This document shows positions 46,943 through 55,812 of a stretch of 64,000 nt of DNA, piece after piece (positions within the stretch are counted from its first letter, which is position 1; each line of letters opens with the position of its first letter). This DNA comes from Litorimonas sp965205225. GTDB taxonomy: Bacteria; Pseudomonadota; Alphaproteobacteria; Caulobacterales; Maricaulaceae. The notes beneath the pieces are model-generated. The model made no database searches, had not been told where the DNA came from, and saw only the letters and a program-made list of their open reading frames with translations. The stretch lies in contig CBDBFZ010000003.1 in assembly GCA_965205225.1 (NCBI GenBank), positions 744,001-808,000 on the forward strand. The letters are read 5' to 3'. The position numbers and the translations under genes were made by a program.

Positions 46943-48337
46943 ATGAGCACACGTAAATACGACTATGACCTCTTCGTGATCGGAGCGGGCTCTGGCGGCG
47001 TTCGCGCGGGACGATTGGCCGCACAACTCGGCAAATGCGTCGGTGTGGCGGAAGAAAGCCTGCCGGGTGGGACCTGCGTTGTGCGCGGCTGTGTACCGAA
47101 GAAGTACCTCGTTTATGGCGCCGATTTCGGCGAAGCGATCGAGAAAGCCAAAGGCTATGGCTGGTCGGTCGACAATGTGTCGTTCGATTGGGCCATGCTG
47201 CGCGATAATGTGCAGGAAGAGGTGAACCGGCTATCCGGTATCTATTCGACCATCCTGGAGAAAAACGGTGCAGAATTGTACCGCGAGCGCGCGGAATTGG
47301 TTGACCCGCATACAGTCCGTCTATGCACAAGCGGCGAAACCAAAACGGCAGAAACCATCCTGATTGCAGTTGGCGGCTCACCCTGGGCGCCTAATATTAA
47401 GGGCATCGAACATGCCATCGTGTCGGATGATGTGTTCCTCCTGTTGGAGCAGCCCAAACGTATGCTTGTCATTGGCGGCGGTTATATCGCCTGTGAGTTT
47501 GCCGACATTTTTGCGGGCTTAGGTACGGATGTGATCCAAGCCTATCGCGGCGGACGCCTGCTCAACGGCTTTGACACTGAAGTGCGCGACGAAGTGGGTC
47601 AGGTCCAGCTCCGCAACGGAATCGACACACGGTTCAACATCAACCCGACGGAAATTTGCAAGACGGATGGCGGCTTTATCGTATCTTTCAATGATGGATC
47701 GAAGATCGGCACGGATTGCGTATTGATGGCGACGGGTAGGCGGCCTAAGACCGCGACGCTGGGCCTTGATGCGGCTGGCGTTGAAGTGGAGCCGAGCGGC
47801 GCGATTACGGTCGATGAATTCTCTCGCACGAGCCAACCCAATATCTATGCGGTCGGCGACGTGACCAATCGCGTCAACCTCACCCCGGTTGCGATCCGCG
47901 AAGGCGCAGCCTTCATTGAAACTGTGTTCAAGGATAATCCGACCGCCTTCGATCATGATGATATCGCCTCGGCGGTCTTTACCCGTCCGCCAGTTGGTAC
48001 ATGCGGAATTTCCGAAGATGAGGCGCGTCGCCGTCATGGTGACGATGTCACAGTCTATACAACCCAGTTCTGCCCCATGAAAAACATCCTGTCAGGCAGC
48101 GAACATCGCTGTTTCATGAAGGTCATCACCAAGGGCAAAGAAGAAACCGTGATCGGCGTTCACCTGGTTGGGGACGATAGTGCGGAGATGATCCAGATGG
48201 TTGGAATTGCGATCAAGGCAAAGCTGACCAAGGCTGATTTTGACGCGACCTGTGCGGTTCACCCGACTAGTGCCGAAGAAATCGTGACACTGAAGCCGCG
48301 CGAGCTAAGACGACGGTCGTCACATAAAAAGGCATAA
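46943..48337 (+). CDS. gor: Glutathione-disulfide reductase
   Basis: A 464-residue FAD-dependent pyridine nucleotide-disulfide oxidoreductase. FAD fingerprint FVIGAGSGGVRAGRLAA, redox pair C45/C50 in GGTCVVRGCVPKK, NADPH fold VIGGGYIACEFADIFAGLG, second FAD motif IYAVGDVTN, and the C-terminal active His-Glu TCAVHPTSAEE. The 'GTCVVRGCVPKK' form and partners fit glutathione reductase rather than dihydrolipoamide dehydrogenase or mercuric reductase. It is the last gene of the glmU operon. Confidence 0.93.
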   Translation: MSTRKYDYDLFVIGAGSGGVRAGRLAAQLGKCVGVAEESLPGGTCVVRGCVPKKYLVYGADFGEAIEKAKGYGWSVDNVSFDWAMLRDNVQEEVNRLSGIYSTILEKNGAELYRERAELVDPHTVRLCTSGETKTAETILIAVGGSPWAPNIKGIEHAIVSDDVFLLLEQPKRMLVIGGGYIACEFADIFAGLGTDVIQAYRGGRLLNGFDTEVRDEVGQVQLRNGIDTRFNINPTEICKTDGGFIVSFNDGSKIGTDCVLMATGRRPKTATLGLDAAGVEVEPSGAITVDEFSRTSQPNIYAVGDVTNRVNLTPVAIREGAAFIETVFKDNPTAFDHDDIASAVFTRPPVGTCGISEDEARRRHGDDVTVYTTQFCPMKNILSGSEHRCFMKVITKGKEETVIGVHLVGDDSAEMIQMVGIAIKAKLTKADFDATCAVHPTSAEEIVTLKPRELRRRSSHKKA

Positions 48338-48393
48338 TCCGCTGATCTTGCCTCTTTCAAATGAGTGTCGAGCTGGCTTTAATCGGCCATCTC

Positions 48394-48820
48394 TTAATGC
48401 TTTTCAATTTCGGTATCCTTGCGGTCGTTGAAGTCTTTCAGCGCGTCGGCTTCTTGCGGGTCTGACAGCGTCTCTTTGGCCCCTGGGAAGAATTCTTTCT
48501 AACATGGCGGATCTCCTTGTCTGCCAGCTTACCGAACAATTTTCCCCAGACATCGGCTGACGATCCATGATGTCCAGCTTCTGGATCATTTCGTGCATGG
48601 CCTGATGTTCATCGACGGCGTGATGTGTATCATCTGTGCCTTCGGGTTCGGCTATCAATTTGGAGTAGAAAGCCTGTTCTTCAGCAGAGGCATGGGATTC
48701 CAGTTTGACCTTGAGCTTAGTCCAGAGCACGGCCCATCTTTCGGAGCCTGGCTTCGTTAGCTTGAGAGACCGGATCAGTTCACGCTGAGTGTCATGATCT
48801 TTTTCGAGGCGGTCGTAGAC
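48394..48820 (-). pseudogene. Hemerythrin-like (HHE) protein with frameshifts
   Basis: The first part reads DVYDRLEKDHDTQRELIRSL, KLESHASAEEQAFYSKLI and TDDTHHAVDEHQAMHEMIQK, with the H-HxxxE-H pattern of HHE iron-binding proteins. Near 48590 the frame shifts to SSADVWGKLFGKLADKEIRH, and near 48505 again to KEFFPGAKETLSDPQEADAL, ending EIEKH at 48394. A start codon in the right frame is also hard to find upstream. Restoring three small changes would give a normal 150-residue protein, so it is a recent pseudogene or contains sequence errors. Confidence 0.75.
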
Positions 48821-48893
48821 ATCCCGTCCATGGGGGTGCCCTTCCGGGCTCGTTACAGTTACGGGAGCAACGACGTCCGGAAAGATTAGAACG

Positions 48894-49847
48894 TCAGTCT
48901 GCTTCAATAAGTCCCGATTGTTCGGCGGCCTCAACCATGGCGTTCTGAATTTTCTCGAATGCCCGGGCTTCGATCTGGCGGATACGCTCGCGTGATACAT
49001 CGTAAACTTTCGCCAGCTGCTCAAGGGTGAGAGGGGCTTCCGACAGGCGACGCTTCATGAAAATATCGCGTTCACGGTCATTCAAATCCGCCATCGCATC
49101 CTGAAGTAGGTCCATCCGGGCATCATGTTCCTGCGTATCAGCGAGCGTACTTTCTTGGTTCTCCGTATCATCCTCAAGCCAGTCCTGCCACTGAGTCGAC
49201 CCATCTTCTACACCGATCTGAACATTCAGAGAAGCATCGCCCCCGCCGAGCATTCGGCGATTCATTGATGTGACTTCCTTCTCTTTGACGCCCAGAGTCG
49301 TGGCGATCTTCTTGACGTCTTCGGGCTTCAGATCGCCATCTTCAATCGCTTTCATTTCACCCTTCAACCGTCTGAGATTGAAGAAAAGTTTCTTCTGCGC
49401 TGCCGTCGTCCCCATCTTGACCAGACTCCAGGACCGAAGAACATATTCCTGAATTGCGGCTCGGATCCACCACATGGCATAGGTCGAGAGGCGGAAGCCC
49501 CGATCTGGATCGAATTTCTTAACTGCCTGCATTAAGCCGACATTCCCTTCGGAAATGACTTCGCCAATCGGCAGGCCGTAGCCCCGATAGCCCATTGCGA
49601 TCTTGGCCACCAGACGCAGGTGTGACGTGACCATCCTCTCGGCAGCCTCAGTGTCTTTGTTCTCAGCCCAACGTTTGGCCAGCATGAACTCTTCGTTCTT
49701 CTCCAGCATTGGAAACTTGCGGATTTCCTGAAGGTAGCGGTTCAGGCCCTGCTCGGGTGACAGCGCGACAGAGAAACTAGTGCTGTTTCCAAGCTTTTTG
49801 GTCTCGGTCGTTCCGCGCTTAGCAGGGACGGTTTTTGTATCAGACAT
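48894..49847 (-). CDS. rpoH: Heat-shock sigma factor RpoH
   Basis: A 317-residue sigma-32 family protein. Region 2 includes MVTSHLRLVAKIAMGYRGYG and DRGFRLSTYAMWWIRAAIQE; the RpoH box AQKKLFFNLRRLKGEM distinguishes it from housekeeping sigma factors. Region 4 has LTLEQLAKVYDVSRERIRQI. It directs heat-shock and stress promoters. ATG 49847 is the start. The hemerythrin-like pseudogene lies downstream on the same strand. Confidence 0.96.
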   Translation of the reverse strand: MSDTKTVPAKRGTTETKKLGNSTSFSVALSPEQGLNRYLQEIRKFPMLEKNEEFMLAKRWAENKDTEAAERMVTSHLRLVAKIAMGYRGYGLPIGEVISEGNVGLMQAVKKFDPDRGFRLSTYAMWWIRAAIQEYVLRSWSLVKMGTTAAQKKLFFNLRRLKGEMKAIEDGDLKPEDVKKIATTLGVKEKEVTSMNRRMLGGGDASLNVQIGVEDGSTQWQDWLEDDTENQESTLADTQEHDARMDLLQDAMADLNDRERDIFMKRRLSEAPLTLEQLAKVYDVSRERIRQIEARAFEKIQNAMVEAAEQSGLIEAD

Positions 49848-50123
49848 GGGGTAGTTTTCCTCCTGACGGAGTTATGTAGGGCATCTTGATGCATTTTAAA
49901 GGTCAGCTCGCCAATGGAAAAGATGCGATAATGTGATCCACCATACGTCTTGGTAATGTTCGCAGACCGTATGATCGCCGCTGTCAGAATTGTTTCGCAT
50001 GGGTTGTAGGTTTAACGCGGGGAGAGTTCGATCAGTTTCCAGAAAGTTGCCGTTTCTGCGGCGCTGAGGCCCGATGAGGTCTGATGGTGGACGGACGCGC
50101 CGCGCCGCGATAGAGCGCCGCCC

Positions 50124-50579
50124 ATGAGCCGTTATGACAAACTCGATCAATTAGGCAGGAGCAACGCACTGCCCGCATCGCCGGATGATGCGGAATTGGA
50201 ACGCGTCGCCAACCCGTGCGATGAGCCCTATATGGTGCGGCTCGTCGCCCCTGAATTTACTTCAATCTGTCCTGTGACGGACCAGCCGGATTTTGCGCAT
50301 CTGGTCGTCGATTACTGCCCACAGGATTGGATTGTCGAGAGTAAGGCATTTAAGCGTTTCCTCGGAAGTTACCGAAATCATGGAGATTTTCACGAAGCCT
50401 GCACGACGGGTATCGGTCAGCGTTTGGTGAAGGAAATTGTGCCGCGCTGGCTCCGGATTGGCGGCTACTGGTATCCGCGCGGCGGTATTCCGATTGACAT
50501 ATTCTACCAGTTCGAGACCCCGCCAGACGGGCTATGGATCCCTGATCAAGGCGTCCCCCCCTATCGAGGGCGGGGTTAG
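50124..50579 (+). CDS. queF: NADPH-dependent 7-cyano-7-deazaguanine reductase
   Basis: A 151-residue QueF of the short (YkvM) type, reducing preQ0 to preQ1 in queuosine synthesis. The catalytic Cys is C49 in FTSICPVTDQPDFA with Asp D56; the substrate-binding Glu/His region is YRNHGDFHEACTTG. ATG 50124 has no strong ribosome site but matches family length. It stands alone between rpoH (divergent) and cysE. Confidence 0.94.
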   Translation: MSRYDKLDQLGRSNALPASPDDAELERVANPCDEPYMVRLVAPEFTSICPVTDQPDFAHLVVDYCPQDWIVESKAFKRFLGSYRNHGDFHEACTTGIGQRLVKEIVPRWLRIGGYWYPRGGIPIDIFYQFETPPDGLWIPDQGVPPYRGRG

Positions 50580-50651
50580 CCTTTATCTAAGTAAACATCA
50601 CCCTGTTGGAATTTTCGTTTTCATCCTCCGGTTCAAATGCTAGGCTAGCCC

Positions 50652-51452
50652 ATGTCTCAAGTTAATCTTGTATGTGACGACGCCGATGATGCGTGCGTCT
50701 GGTCGGATATGAAGCGCGAGGCTGCGGCCTATGCGGTCAAGGAAGTCGCCTTGTCCTCGCTCCTGCACGCAACCATTCTGGACCAGGAAAACCTTGGCTC
50801 CGCCCTCGTCAATCATCTGGCGGAGAAGCTGGCGAGCAATGATTTCTCGGCGCTCAAGCTTCGCACAGTACTCGCGGAAGCCATTGAAAGTGATCCATTC
50901 TTGGTCCCGTGTATTGCGCGCGATCTTCAGGCGGTGCAGCAACGCGATCCGGCGTGCCACTCGCATCTGCAATGTTTCCTCTATTTCAAGGGCTTTCTCG
51001 CCATCCAGATACACCGCTGTGCTCATGCGCTGTTCAAGTCTGGGCGGGATCTGGTCGCGTATCATCTACAGTCTCGCAGCAGCGAGCTGTTCGGAGTGGA
51101 TATCAATCCCGCAGCGAAGATCGGCTGCGGCATCATGCTCGACCATGCGACGGGGTTTGTTATGGGCGAAACGGCACGGCTGGGGGATGATTGCTCGATT
51201 CTGCAGGGCGTTACGCTCGGCGGCACCGGAAAATCAGACCAGGATCGCCACCCGAAGATTGGTGCCCGTGTCTTGATCGGGGCGAACGCCTCCGTGCTTG
51301 GAAATATCAAAATCGGTGACGGTGCCATGATTGCGGCAGGGTCTGTCGTTCTCAAGCCTGTGCCTGAAAACTGTACGGTTGCGGGTGTACCCGCCAAAGC
51401 GGTCGGCGGATCCTGCGGGGATCCGGCCGCCGCCATGGAACAAGGATTATAA
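50652..51452 (+). CDS. cysE: Serine O-acetyltransferase
   Basis: A 266-residue enzyme making O-acetylserine for cysteine synthesis. A long alpha-helical N-terminal domain (1-150) precedes the left-handed beta-helix with ELFGVDINPAAKIGCGIMLD, HATGFVMGETARLGD, and VTLGGTGKSDQDRHPKIG, and a C-terminal tail. The His-Asp catalytic pair is in DINP and DHATG. It ends 1 bp before the DUF3126 gene, so the three following genes form one unit. Confidence 0.95.
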   Translation: MSQVNLVCDDADDACVWSDMKREAAAYAVKEVALSSLLHATILDQENLGSALVNHLAEKLASNDFSALKLRTVLAEAIESDPFLVPCIARDLQAVQQRDPACHSHLQCFLYFKGFLAIQIHRCAHALFKSGRDLVAYHLQSRSSELFGVDINPAAKIGCGIMLDHATGFVMGETARLGDDCSILQGVTLGGTGKSDQDRHPKIGARVLIGANASVLGNIKIGDGAMIAAGSVVLKPVPENCTVAGVPAKAVGGSCGDPAAAMEQGL

Positions 51453-51453
51453 T

Positions 51454-51666
51454 ATGACGCCCGAACAGATGAAGTCGGTCCGCGATTATCTTTGCACACG
51501 TTTCAAGACTGAAGCTATTCGTCTTGTCCCGCGTAAGGTGCAGGACAGTGTAGAAGTCTATCTTGATGATGAAATTCTCGGCCTGCTCTATATTGATGAT
51601 GATGATAAGGACGACATTTCCTACGATCTCAACATCTCGATCTTGCAACAGGATATTGACGGTTAG
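51454..51666 (+). CDS. DUF3126 family protein
   Basis: A 70-residue acidic protein. The sequence from MTPEQMKSVRDYLCTRFKTE through VEVYLDDEILGLLYIDDDDK to LNISILQQDIDG matches the alphaproteobacterial DUF3126 family, which is commonly beside cysE. Function is unknown. The TAG stop shares one base with the GTG start of the next gene. Confidence 0.88.
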   Translation: MTPEQMKSVRDYLCTRFKTEAIRLVPRKVQDSVEVYLDDEILGLLYIDDDDKDDISYDLNISILQQDIDG

Positions 51667-52190
51667 TGGCTGTCTATGCTCTGGATGATCATAGCCCGGA
51701 TCTCCACGCGAGCGTCTGGGTTGCCGAAACCGCTTCAGTGATCGGCAATGTCATCATGGCGGAGGAAAGTTCCGTCTGGTTCGGTGCTGTCTTGCGTGGC
51801 GATAATGAGCCAATCCGCATCGGTGCCCGCTCCAATGTGCAGGACAATTCTGTCCTGCATTCGGATCTAGGGCAGCCGCTGACAATCGGCGAAGATGTCA
51901 TCGTCGGACATCAGGTCATGCTGCATGGCTGCACGATTGGCGATAGTTGCCTGATCGGAATTGGTGCCACTATTCTGAACGGCGCGCAGATTGGCGCGGG
52001 TAGCATTGTCGGCGCACATGCGCTGATTACCGAGAACAAAATCATTCCGCCTAATAGCCTCGTCGTGGGCGCGCCGGGCCGACTTATCAAGACGCTCGGT
52101 GAGGCTGAGGCGCAGATGCTGACGCTCAATGCGCAGATCTATGTCAGCAACGCCAAGCGCTTCAAAAATGGTCTTCGCCGGATCGACTAG
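51666..52190 (+). CDS. Gamma-carbonic anhydrase-like hexapeptide protein
   Basis: A 174-residue left-handed beta-helix protein of the YrdA/PaaY/CaiE group. VWFGAVLRGDNEPIRIGARS, NVQDNSVLHSD and VGHQVMLHGCTIGD carry the zinc-binding His residues. A short C-terminal helix follows. Enzyme activity in this group is often unproven. The GTG start at 51666 overlaps the DUF3126 stop, indicating translational coupling. Confidence 0.88.
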   Translation: MAVYALDDHSPDLHASVWVAETASVIGNVIMAEESSVWFGAVLRGDNEPIRIGARSNVQDNSVLHSDLGQPLTIGEDVIVGHQVMLHGCTIGDSCLIGIGATILNGAQIGAGSIVGAHALITENKIIPPNSLVVGAPGRLIKTLGEAEAQMLTLNAQIYVSNAKRFKNGLRRID

Positions 52191-52205
52191 CCAGTTGATT
52201 TGCGC

Positions 52206-52840
52206 CTAGTGACCGCTTCGGGTGAACATATCCGTTAGCTGAGCCTCAATCGCCGAGCCGAGATTGATGGTGACATGGTCCGAGCCCGTTGCATCGGAAA
52301 TAAACAGACGATTCGTCACGGCAACTATTGGATTCAGGACTGATTTAAGCTGGTCCGGTGTCGCGTTGGACCGCGACAGTCAGACGGCGTTCCTAATGCC
52401 CAAGGGTCAAAACGCATTGGATCCGCAATCACGGTGCAGACCAGGCCAAACATGGCCTTGGACCAGCATAACGCCTGCCAGTCTGGCGCGGCGGGTGAAC
52501 CGGCCGACGATAGACACAAACAGGACCATGCCCTGAATGGCGATCAGAATCATGACGCCAAGATTGGGCAGCAAACTGGCAAAGCCAGCCACGATCATGA
52601 CCAGAACGCCTCTGACATAGGTGTGCGCCTCTGACATAAATGTGCGCCAATGGGATGCCGTATAGAACCACCGAAGCGGTAACGTCGGAAGCGCGCAGAG
52701 TAATCCGGTTTCACGCGCGGTAGCCCCGCCCGCAGCGAAAACAGTGCCAGCAATGAGGAGATAATTGGGAAGATCAGCGCAATCGCCCGCATTCTCGACT
52801 GCGAGAGATAGAGAGTGGATTTTTGACCGAACACATTCAT
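52206..52840 (-). pseudogene. Broken membrane protein gene
   Basis: Starting at ATG 52840 (MNVFGQKSTLYLSQSRMRAI, one helix), the reading then breaks. Another frame has VRGVLVMIVAGFASLLPNLG and VMILIAIQGMVLFVSIVGRF (two helices), and a last frame reads VTNRLFISDATGSDHVTINL to FTRSGH at 52206. Near 52605-52645 a 19-bp segment, GCCTCTGACATAGGTGTGC, is tandemly repeated with minor differences. No family is recognised. At least three frameshifts make it nonfunctional. Confidence 0.65.
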
Positions 52841-52905
52841 GCGGGTCGATTAGCTCAGCCGGGAATGCTGTCGCGTCGAGACACCAATCGGGCGAGTCGC
52901 TATCT

Positions 52906-53934
52906 TTAATTTTCCCTTACTCTTCTTCCGGGCTTTTTTTCCATCGGGGACGATGCGCTCGGCATGTCGCCGATAATGTCCAGGACGGACCGGATGAGCG
53001 GGATTTCGTGTTGCATGGCCCGGTAACCGCGCTCAATCAACTCTTCGGCGCGCGTGAACTCAAGCATTCCGATATGGCCAATCCGGGGAGCCACGAAGAC
53101 ATCCGGGGGGTCGCCAGCCAGACGCGAGCGCGAAATTCTGTCCATGACAATGTTCAACGCCCCCATCATGACTGATCCGATACGCGGACTCTTTCCAGGC
53201 TTGGTTCCGCCGAGTAATGATTTCAAAAGGATACGGTCAGGTCTCAACTTATTAATGGATTGATGCGCCATGATCGCGATTTCCGGCAAATCCGGCTCCA
53301 TCATGTCGTCCTTGTCGAAATCAACTTCATGGCTCGACCCAATTGGGCCAAAGGCGTCTCCATTCAGTGATACTGCAATTACCATATGAGCCCCGAGCGC
53401 GCGGCAGGCCGAAACCGGGACCGGGTTCACCAGCGCGCCGTCGATCATATATCGGTTGTCGATCATGACGGGTTCGAACGCGCCGGGCAGGGCGTAAGAG
53501 GCTCGGATGGCGGGAATGACCGGACCTTGTTGCAGCCAAACCTCATAGCCCGTGCGCAGATCGCAGGCGACCACCGCAAACCGGCGATCAAAATCCTCGA
53601 TATTGACGTCTTTAAGATAGTGTTCGAGCACTTTGACGAGGCGCGCGCCTTTCATCAGGCCAGATCCACCCCACGACAAATCCATATAATGAATAACCCG
53701 GCGTCGATTGAGTGCTCGCGCCCATTTCTCAAGACTATCCAGCCGGCCAGCCAGATAGGCAGCGCCAACGACTGAGCCGATTGATGTGCCCGCAATAATG
53801 TCGGGTTCGATATCTGCTTCCATCAAAGCGCGAAGCGCGCCGATATGCGCCCAGCCCCGTGCCACACCGCCGCCAAGTGCGAGTCCGATAGGGGGGCGTT
53901 TACCAGTGCCGATCGTAGCTGAGTCGAGGCGCAT
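52906..53934 (-). CDS. Patatin-like phospholipase (RssA-type)
   Basis: A 342-residue protein with the patatin fold: oxyanion-hole GLALGGGVARGWAHIGALRA, nucleophile GTSIGSVVGAAY (Gly-x-Ser-x-Gly), and the catalytic Asp in MIDGALVNPVPV. The C-terminal half is longer than the core domain and ends in a basic tail. Related bacterial proteins hydrolyse membrane lipids; substrate unknown here. ATG 53934 is preferred over the upstream TTG 53970. It is divergent from the DUF2799 lipoprotein gene. Confidence 0.88.
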   Translation of the reverse strand: MRLDSATIGTGKRPPIGLALGGGVARGWAHIGALRALMEADIEPDIIAGTSIGSVVGAAYLAGRLDSLEKWARALNRRRVIHYMDLSWGGSGLMKGARLVKVLEHYLKDVNIEDFDRRFAVVACDLRTGYEVWLQQGPVIPAIRASYALPGAFEPVMIDNRYMIDGALVNPVPVSACRALGAHMVIAVSLNGDAFGPIGSSHEVDFDKDDMMEPDLPEIAIMAHQSINKLRPDRILLKSLLGGTKPGKSPRIGSVMMGALNIVMDRISRSRLAGDPPDVFVAPRIGHIGMLEFTRAEELIERGYRAMQHEIPLIRSVLDIIGDMPSASSPMEKKPGRRVREN

Positions 53935-54062
53935 AAATCCGCTTAACCACGCAAGCAGGGTGCGCCGCAAGCGATAGCCGCCTGAATGAGCCTAGGGTGA
54001 ACAGGATCGTCATCGCTCATCGAGGTTTGAAATGCTATCAGTCCCAAAAGGGAGGATTTTCG

Positions 54063-54647
54063 ATGAAAATCTGGTTTAGCGCTGTGATCTGTCTGGCGGC
54101 GTGCGCCGCTCTGATGGGGTGTGAAACCATATCCGAAGAGGCCTGTCTGGCCGACAGCTGGGAAGATGTCGGGTTTAAGGACGGAGAAGCCGGGCGATCC
54201 CGGTCTCGACTGGTCGATATTTTTGAAACCTGTGCCGGATATGGGGTTGTACCGGACCGGCGCGCCTATCTGCGCGGTCTGGAACTCGGGCTGGAGCGTT
54301 ATTGCGGGCCAACCAACGGCTTTAATACAGGGCGCGAAGGTAATGCGCCGAATGCGGAGTGCGAATCAGGTGGCTTTGGTCGGTATATGGACGCATATGC
54401 GGACGGCTATGCGGTCTATGAGATCGCGCGCGCTCGCGACGATCTGATCAACCAATGGGAAGATCGTCAGTCAGCCTATTTGAATGTCACGGCCCGGTTG
54501 GGTGCAGACGAGCTTCCAGCCAAGGAACGCCGCCGTCTTATAAAGAAAGCGGAGAGATTAGCCAATCAAATGAACGATCTGCGTATCGATATTCGCGCCA
54601 TGGAGCGTCTTCACGACTTGCCGCGGTGGACGCCGCCGACACTCTAA
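54063..54647 (+). CDS. DUF2799 family lipoprotein
   Basis: A 194-residue protein with a lipoprotein signal peptide (MKIWFSAVICLAACAALMGC), so the lipobox Cys is residue 20. The mature part, ACLADSWEDVGFKDGEAGRS and LRGLELGLERYCGPTNGFNT, matches DUF2799. A Lys/Arg-rich helix lies at the end. It has a GGGAGG-type ribosome site. Function is unknown. An IS630-type end begins right after its stop. Confidence 0.85.
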   Translation: MKIWFSAVICLAACAALMGCETISEEACLADSWEDVGFKDGEAGRSRSRLVDIFETCAGYGVVPDRRAYLRGLELGLERYCGPTNGFNTGREGNAPNAECESGGFGRYMDAYADGYAVYEIARARDDLINQWEDRQSAYLNVTARLGADELPAKERRRLIKKAERLANQMNDLRIDIRAMERLHDLPRWTPPTL

Positions 54648-54777
54648 GCTCAGACCCTATTAATTTCAGGGATTCCCTTTTGTTTTGATTTGTGATTCCT
54701 CTTACATTGGCGGTGTTTCATGCCCAAAGTGATGTCCCGGGATTTGCGTCAGCGTGTCGTTAACGATGTCGCGCTAG
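54648..54777 (+). mobile_element. IS630-like 5' remnant
   Basis: Starts with GCTCAGACCCTATTAATTTC, a version of the repeat at 19318 and 28907, followed by an AT-rich leader and ATG 54720 (MPKVMSRDLRQRVVND, then VALGRAVS), matching the start of IS630-family transposases. It is cut at about 54777, where a segment shared with 62238 onward begins. Only some 20 codons survive. Confidence 0.65.
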
Positions 54778-54926
54778 GCCGAGCCGTTTCGTCGCCAGCC
54801 ACTCGGTGAAACCCCGCGTGACAGATCGACCCCGAACGTCACTTCGGTCTGTCCGGCAGGCACGGTCCCCGACTCTATCCTGATCTCTGTCTTGATCTCG
54901 GTCTTGTCCCGGGTTTGACCCGTCGG
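54778..54926 (-). pseudogene. Duplicated 3' flank with start of a lost downstream gene, copy A
   Basis: The 149 bp after the stop of the large repeat gene match 62238-62372 at most positions. On the minus strand they read ESGTVPAGQTEVTFGVDLSR and, after an extra G, WLATKR-like sequence. This resembles the beginning of a second gene that followed the repeat gene, distantly like TIGR03032-type proteins. It is truncated by the IS630 remnant. Confidence 0.45.
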
Positions 54927-55812
54927 TTAGAAACCCTCCATATCGGCGGTGACAATCTCCATCTCCGGCAGGATCATGGCGAGATCATTCTGCATCGCCG
55001 GATGGCTTCCGAGCCCGGGCCAACACATCAGATCCCCCCACGGACCCGGAAGCGGGCCTGATGCGAGTGGACCGAAAGAAAGCGGGTCTGAAAGCGGAAT
55101 GAGGATAGCATCCTCGTCTATATGAACTGGCTGATCTAGGCTCTTGATCCCGCCCGCCCATAAACCGTCCCATAGATCATTATTCATGAGTGCGTCGTCC
55201 AACCCGGGGTCAGTTCTGGGGTCAGCCATGGGATCGATCCCGGTGTCAGTCTTGGACTCGGCGCTTTGCGACCCCGTAGCAGCGAGAGTGACCATCACCC
55301 CGTCCTCTACGCGCACTTCCGCATTGCCGTCCCTATAGACATTATAGGTGACGCCGTCCTCCGTCGCCGTCCCGGCCAGGGCGAATGAACTACCGCTCAG
55401 ATCAACCCTGTCATCCGCATCCCCCAGCACGTCGAGGCTCGCCGCACCGCCCTCGCGCTCCTCCGTTACGTCAAACACGGCCAGCGCGTCCAGCACCAGG
55501 CTGTTGGCGCCTGTGCCGGACAGGTCAAACATTTCGACACTGTCCACGCCGGCATGGCCCGTCCCGGTCAGGTCGAGCGACAGGCCGGCCCCGTCCAGCA
55601 CCAGCCGGTCAGCGCCCGTGCCGCCATCAATCGCCGCAAAGTCAAGGGAGGTGACACGGATAGTGTCATCGCCGGCCCCGCCGCGCACCACATCATCCGT
55701 GGCAATCGCGGTAAAACTATCCGCGCCGGCATTGCCGGTGAAATTATCCGCCGCCGCCGTGCCCTGTGCCGTGACCGGCACGAGGCTTTCCGTCCCCGTC
55801 GCCCCGCCATAG
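54927..55812 (-). repeat. Long repeat: C-terminal region shared by the two large genes (copy 1)
   Basis: The segment coding for the RTX-like domain and tail is nearly identical to 62373-63275, and the shared sequence continues beyond the stop codon for about 135 bp. The match is at DNA level, so a segmental duplication or later gene conversion is indicated. Confidence 0.8.

Noticed and set aside
52845..52905. tRNA-like sequence (TTAGCTCAGCCGGGAATGCT)
   Set aside because: Only a D-arm-like stretch is present; no matching acceptor stem, anticodon arm or GTTCRA T-loop.
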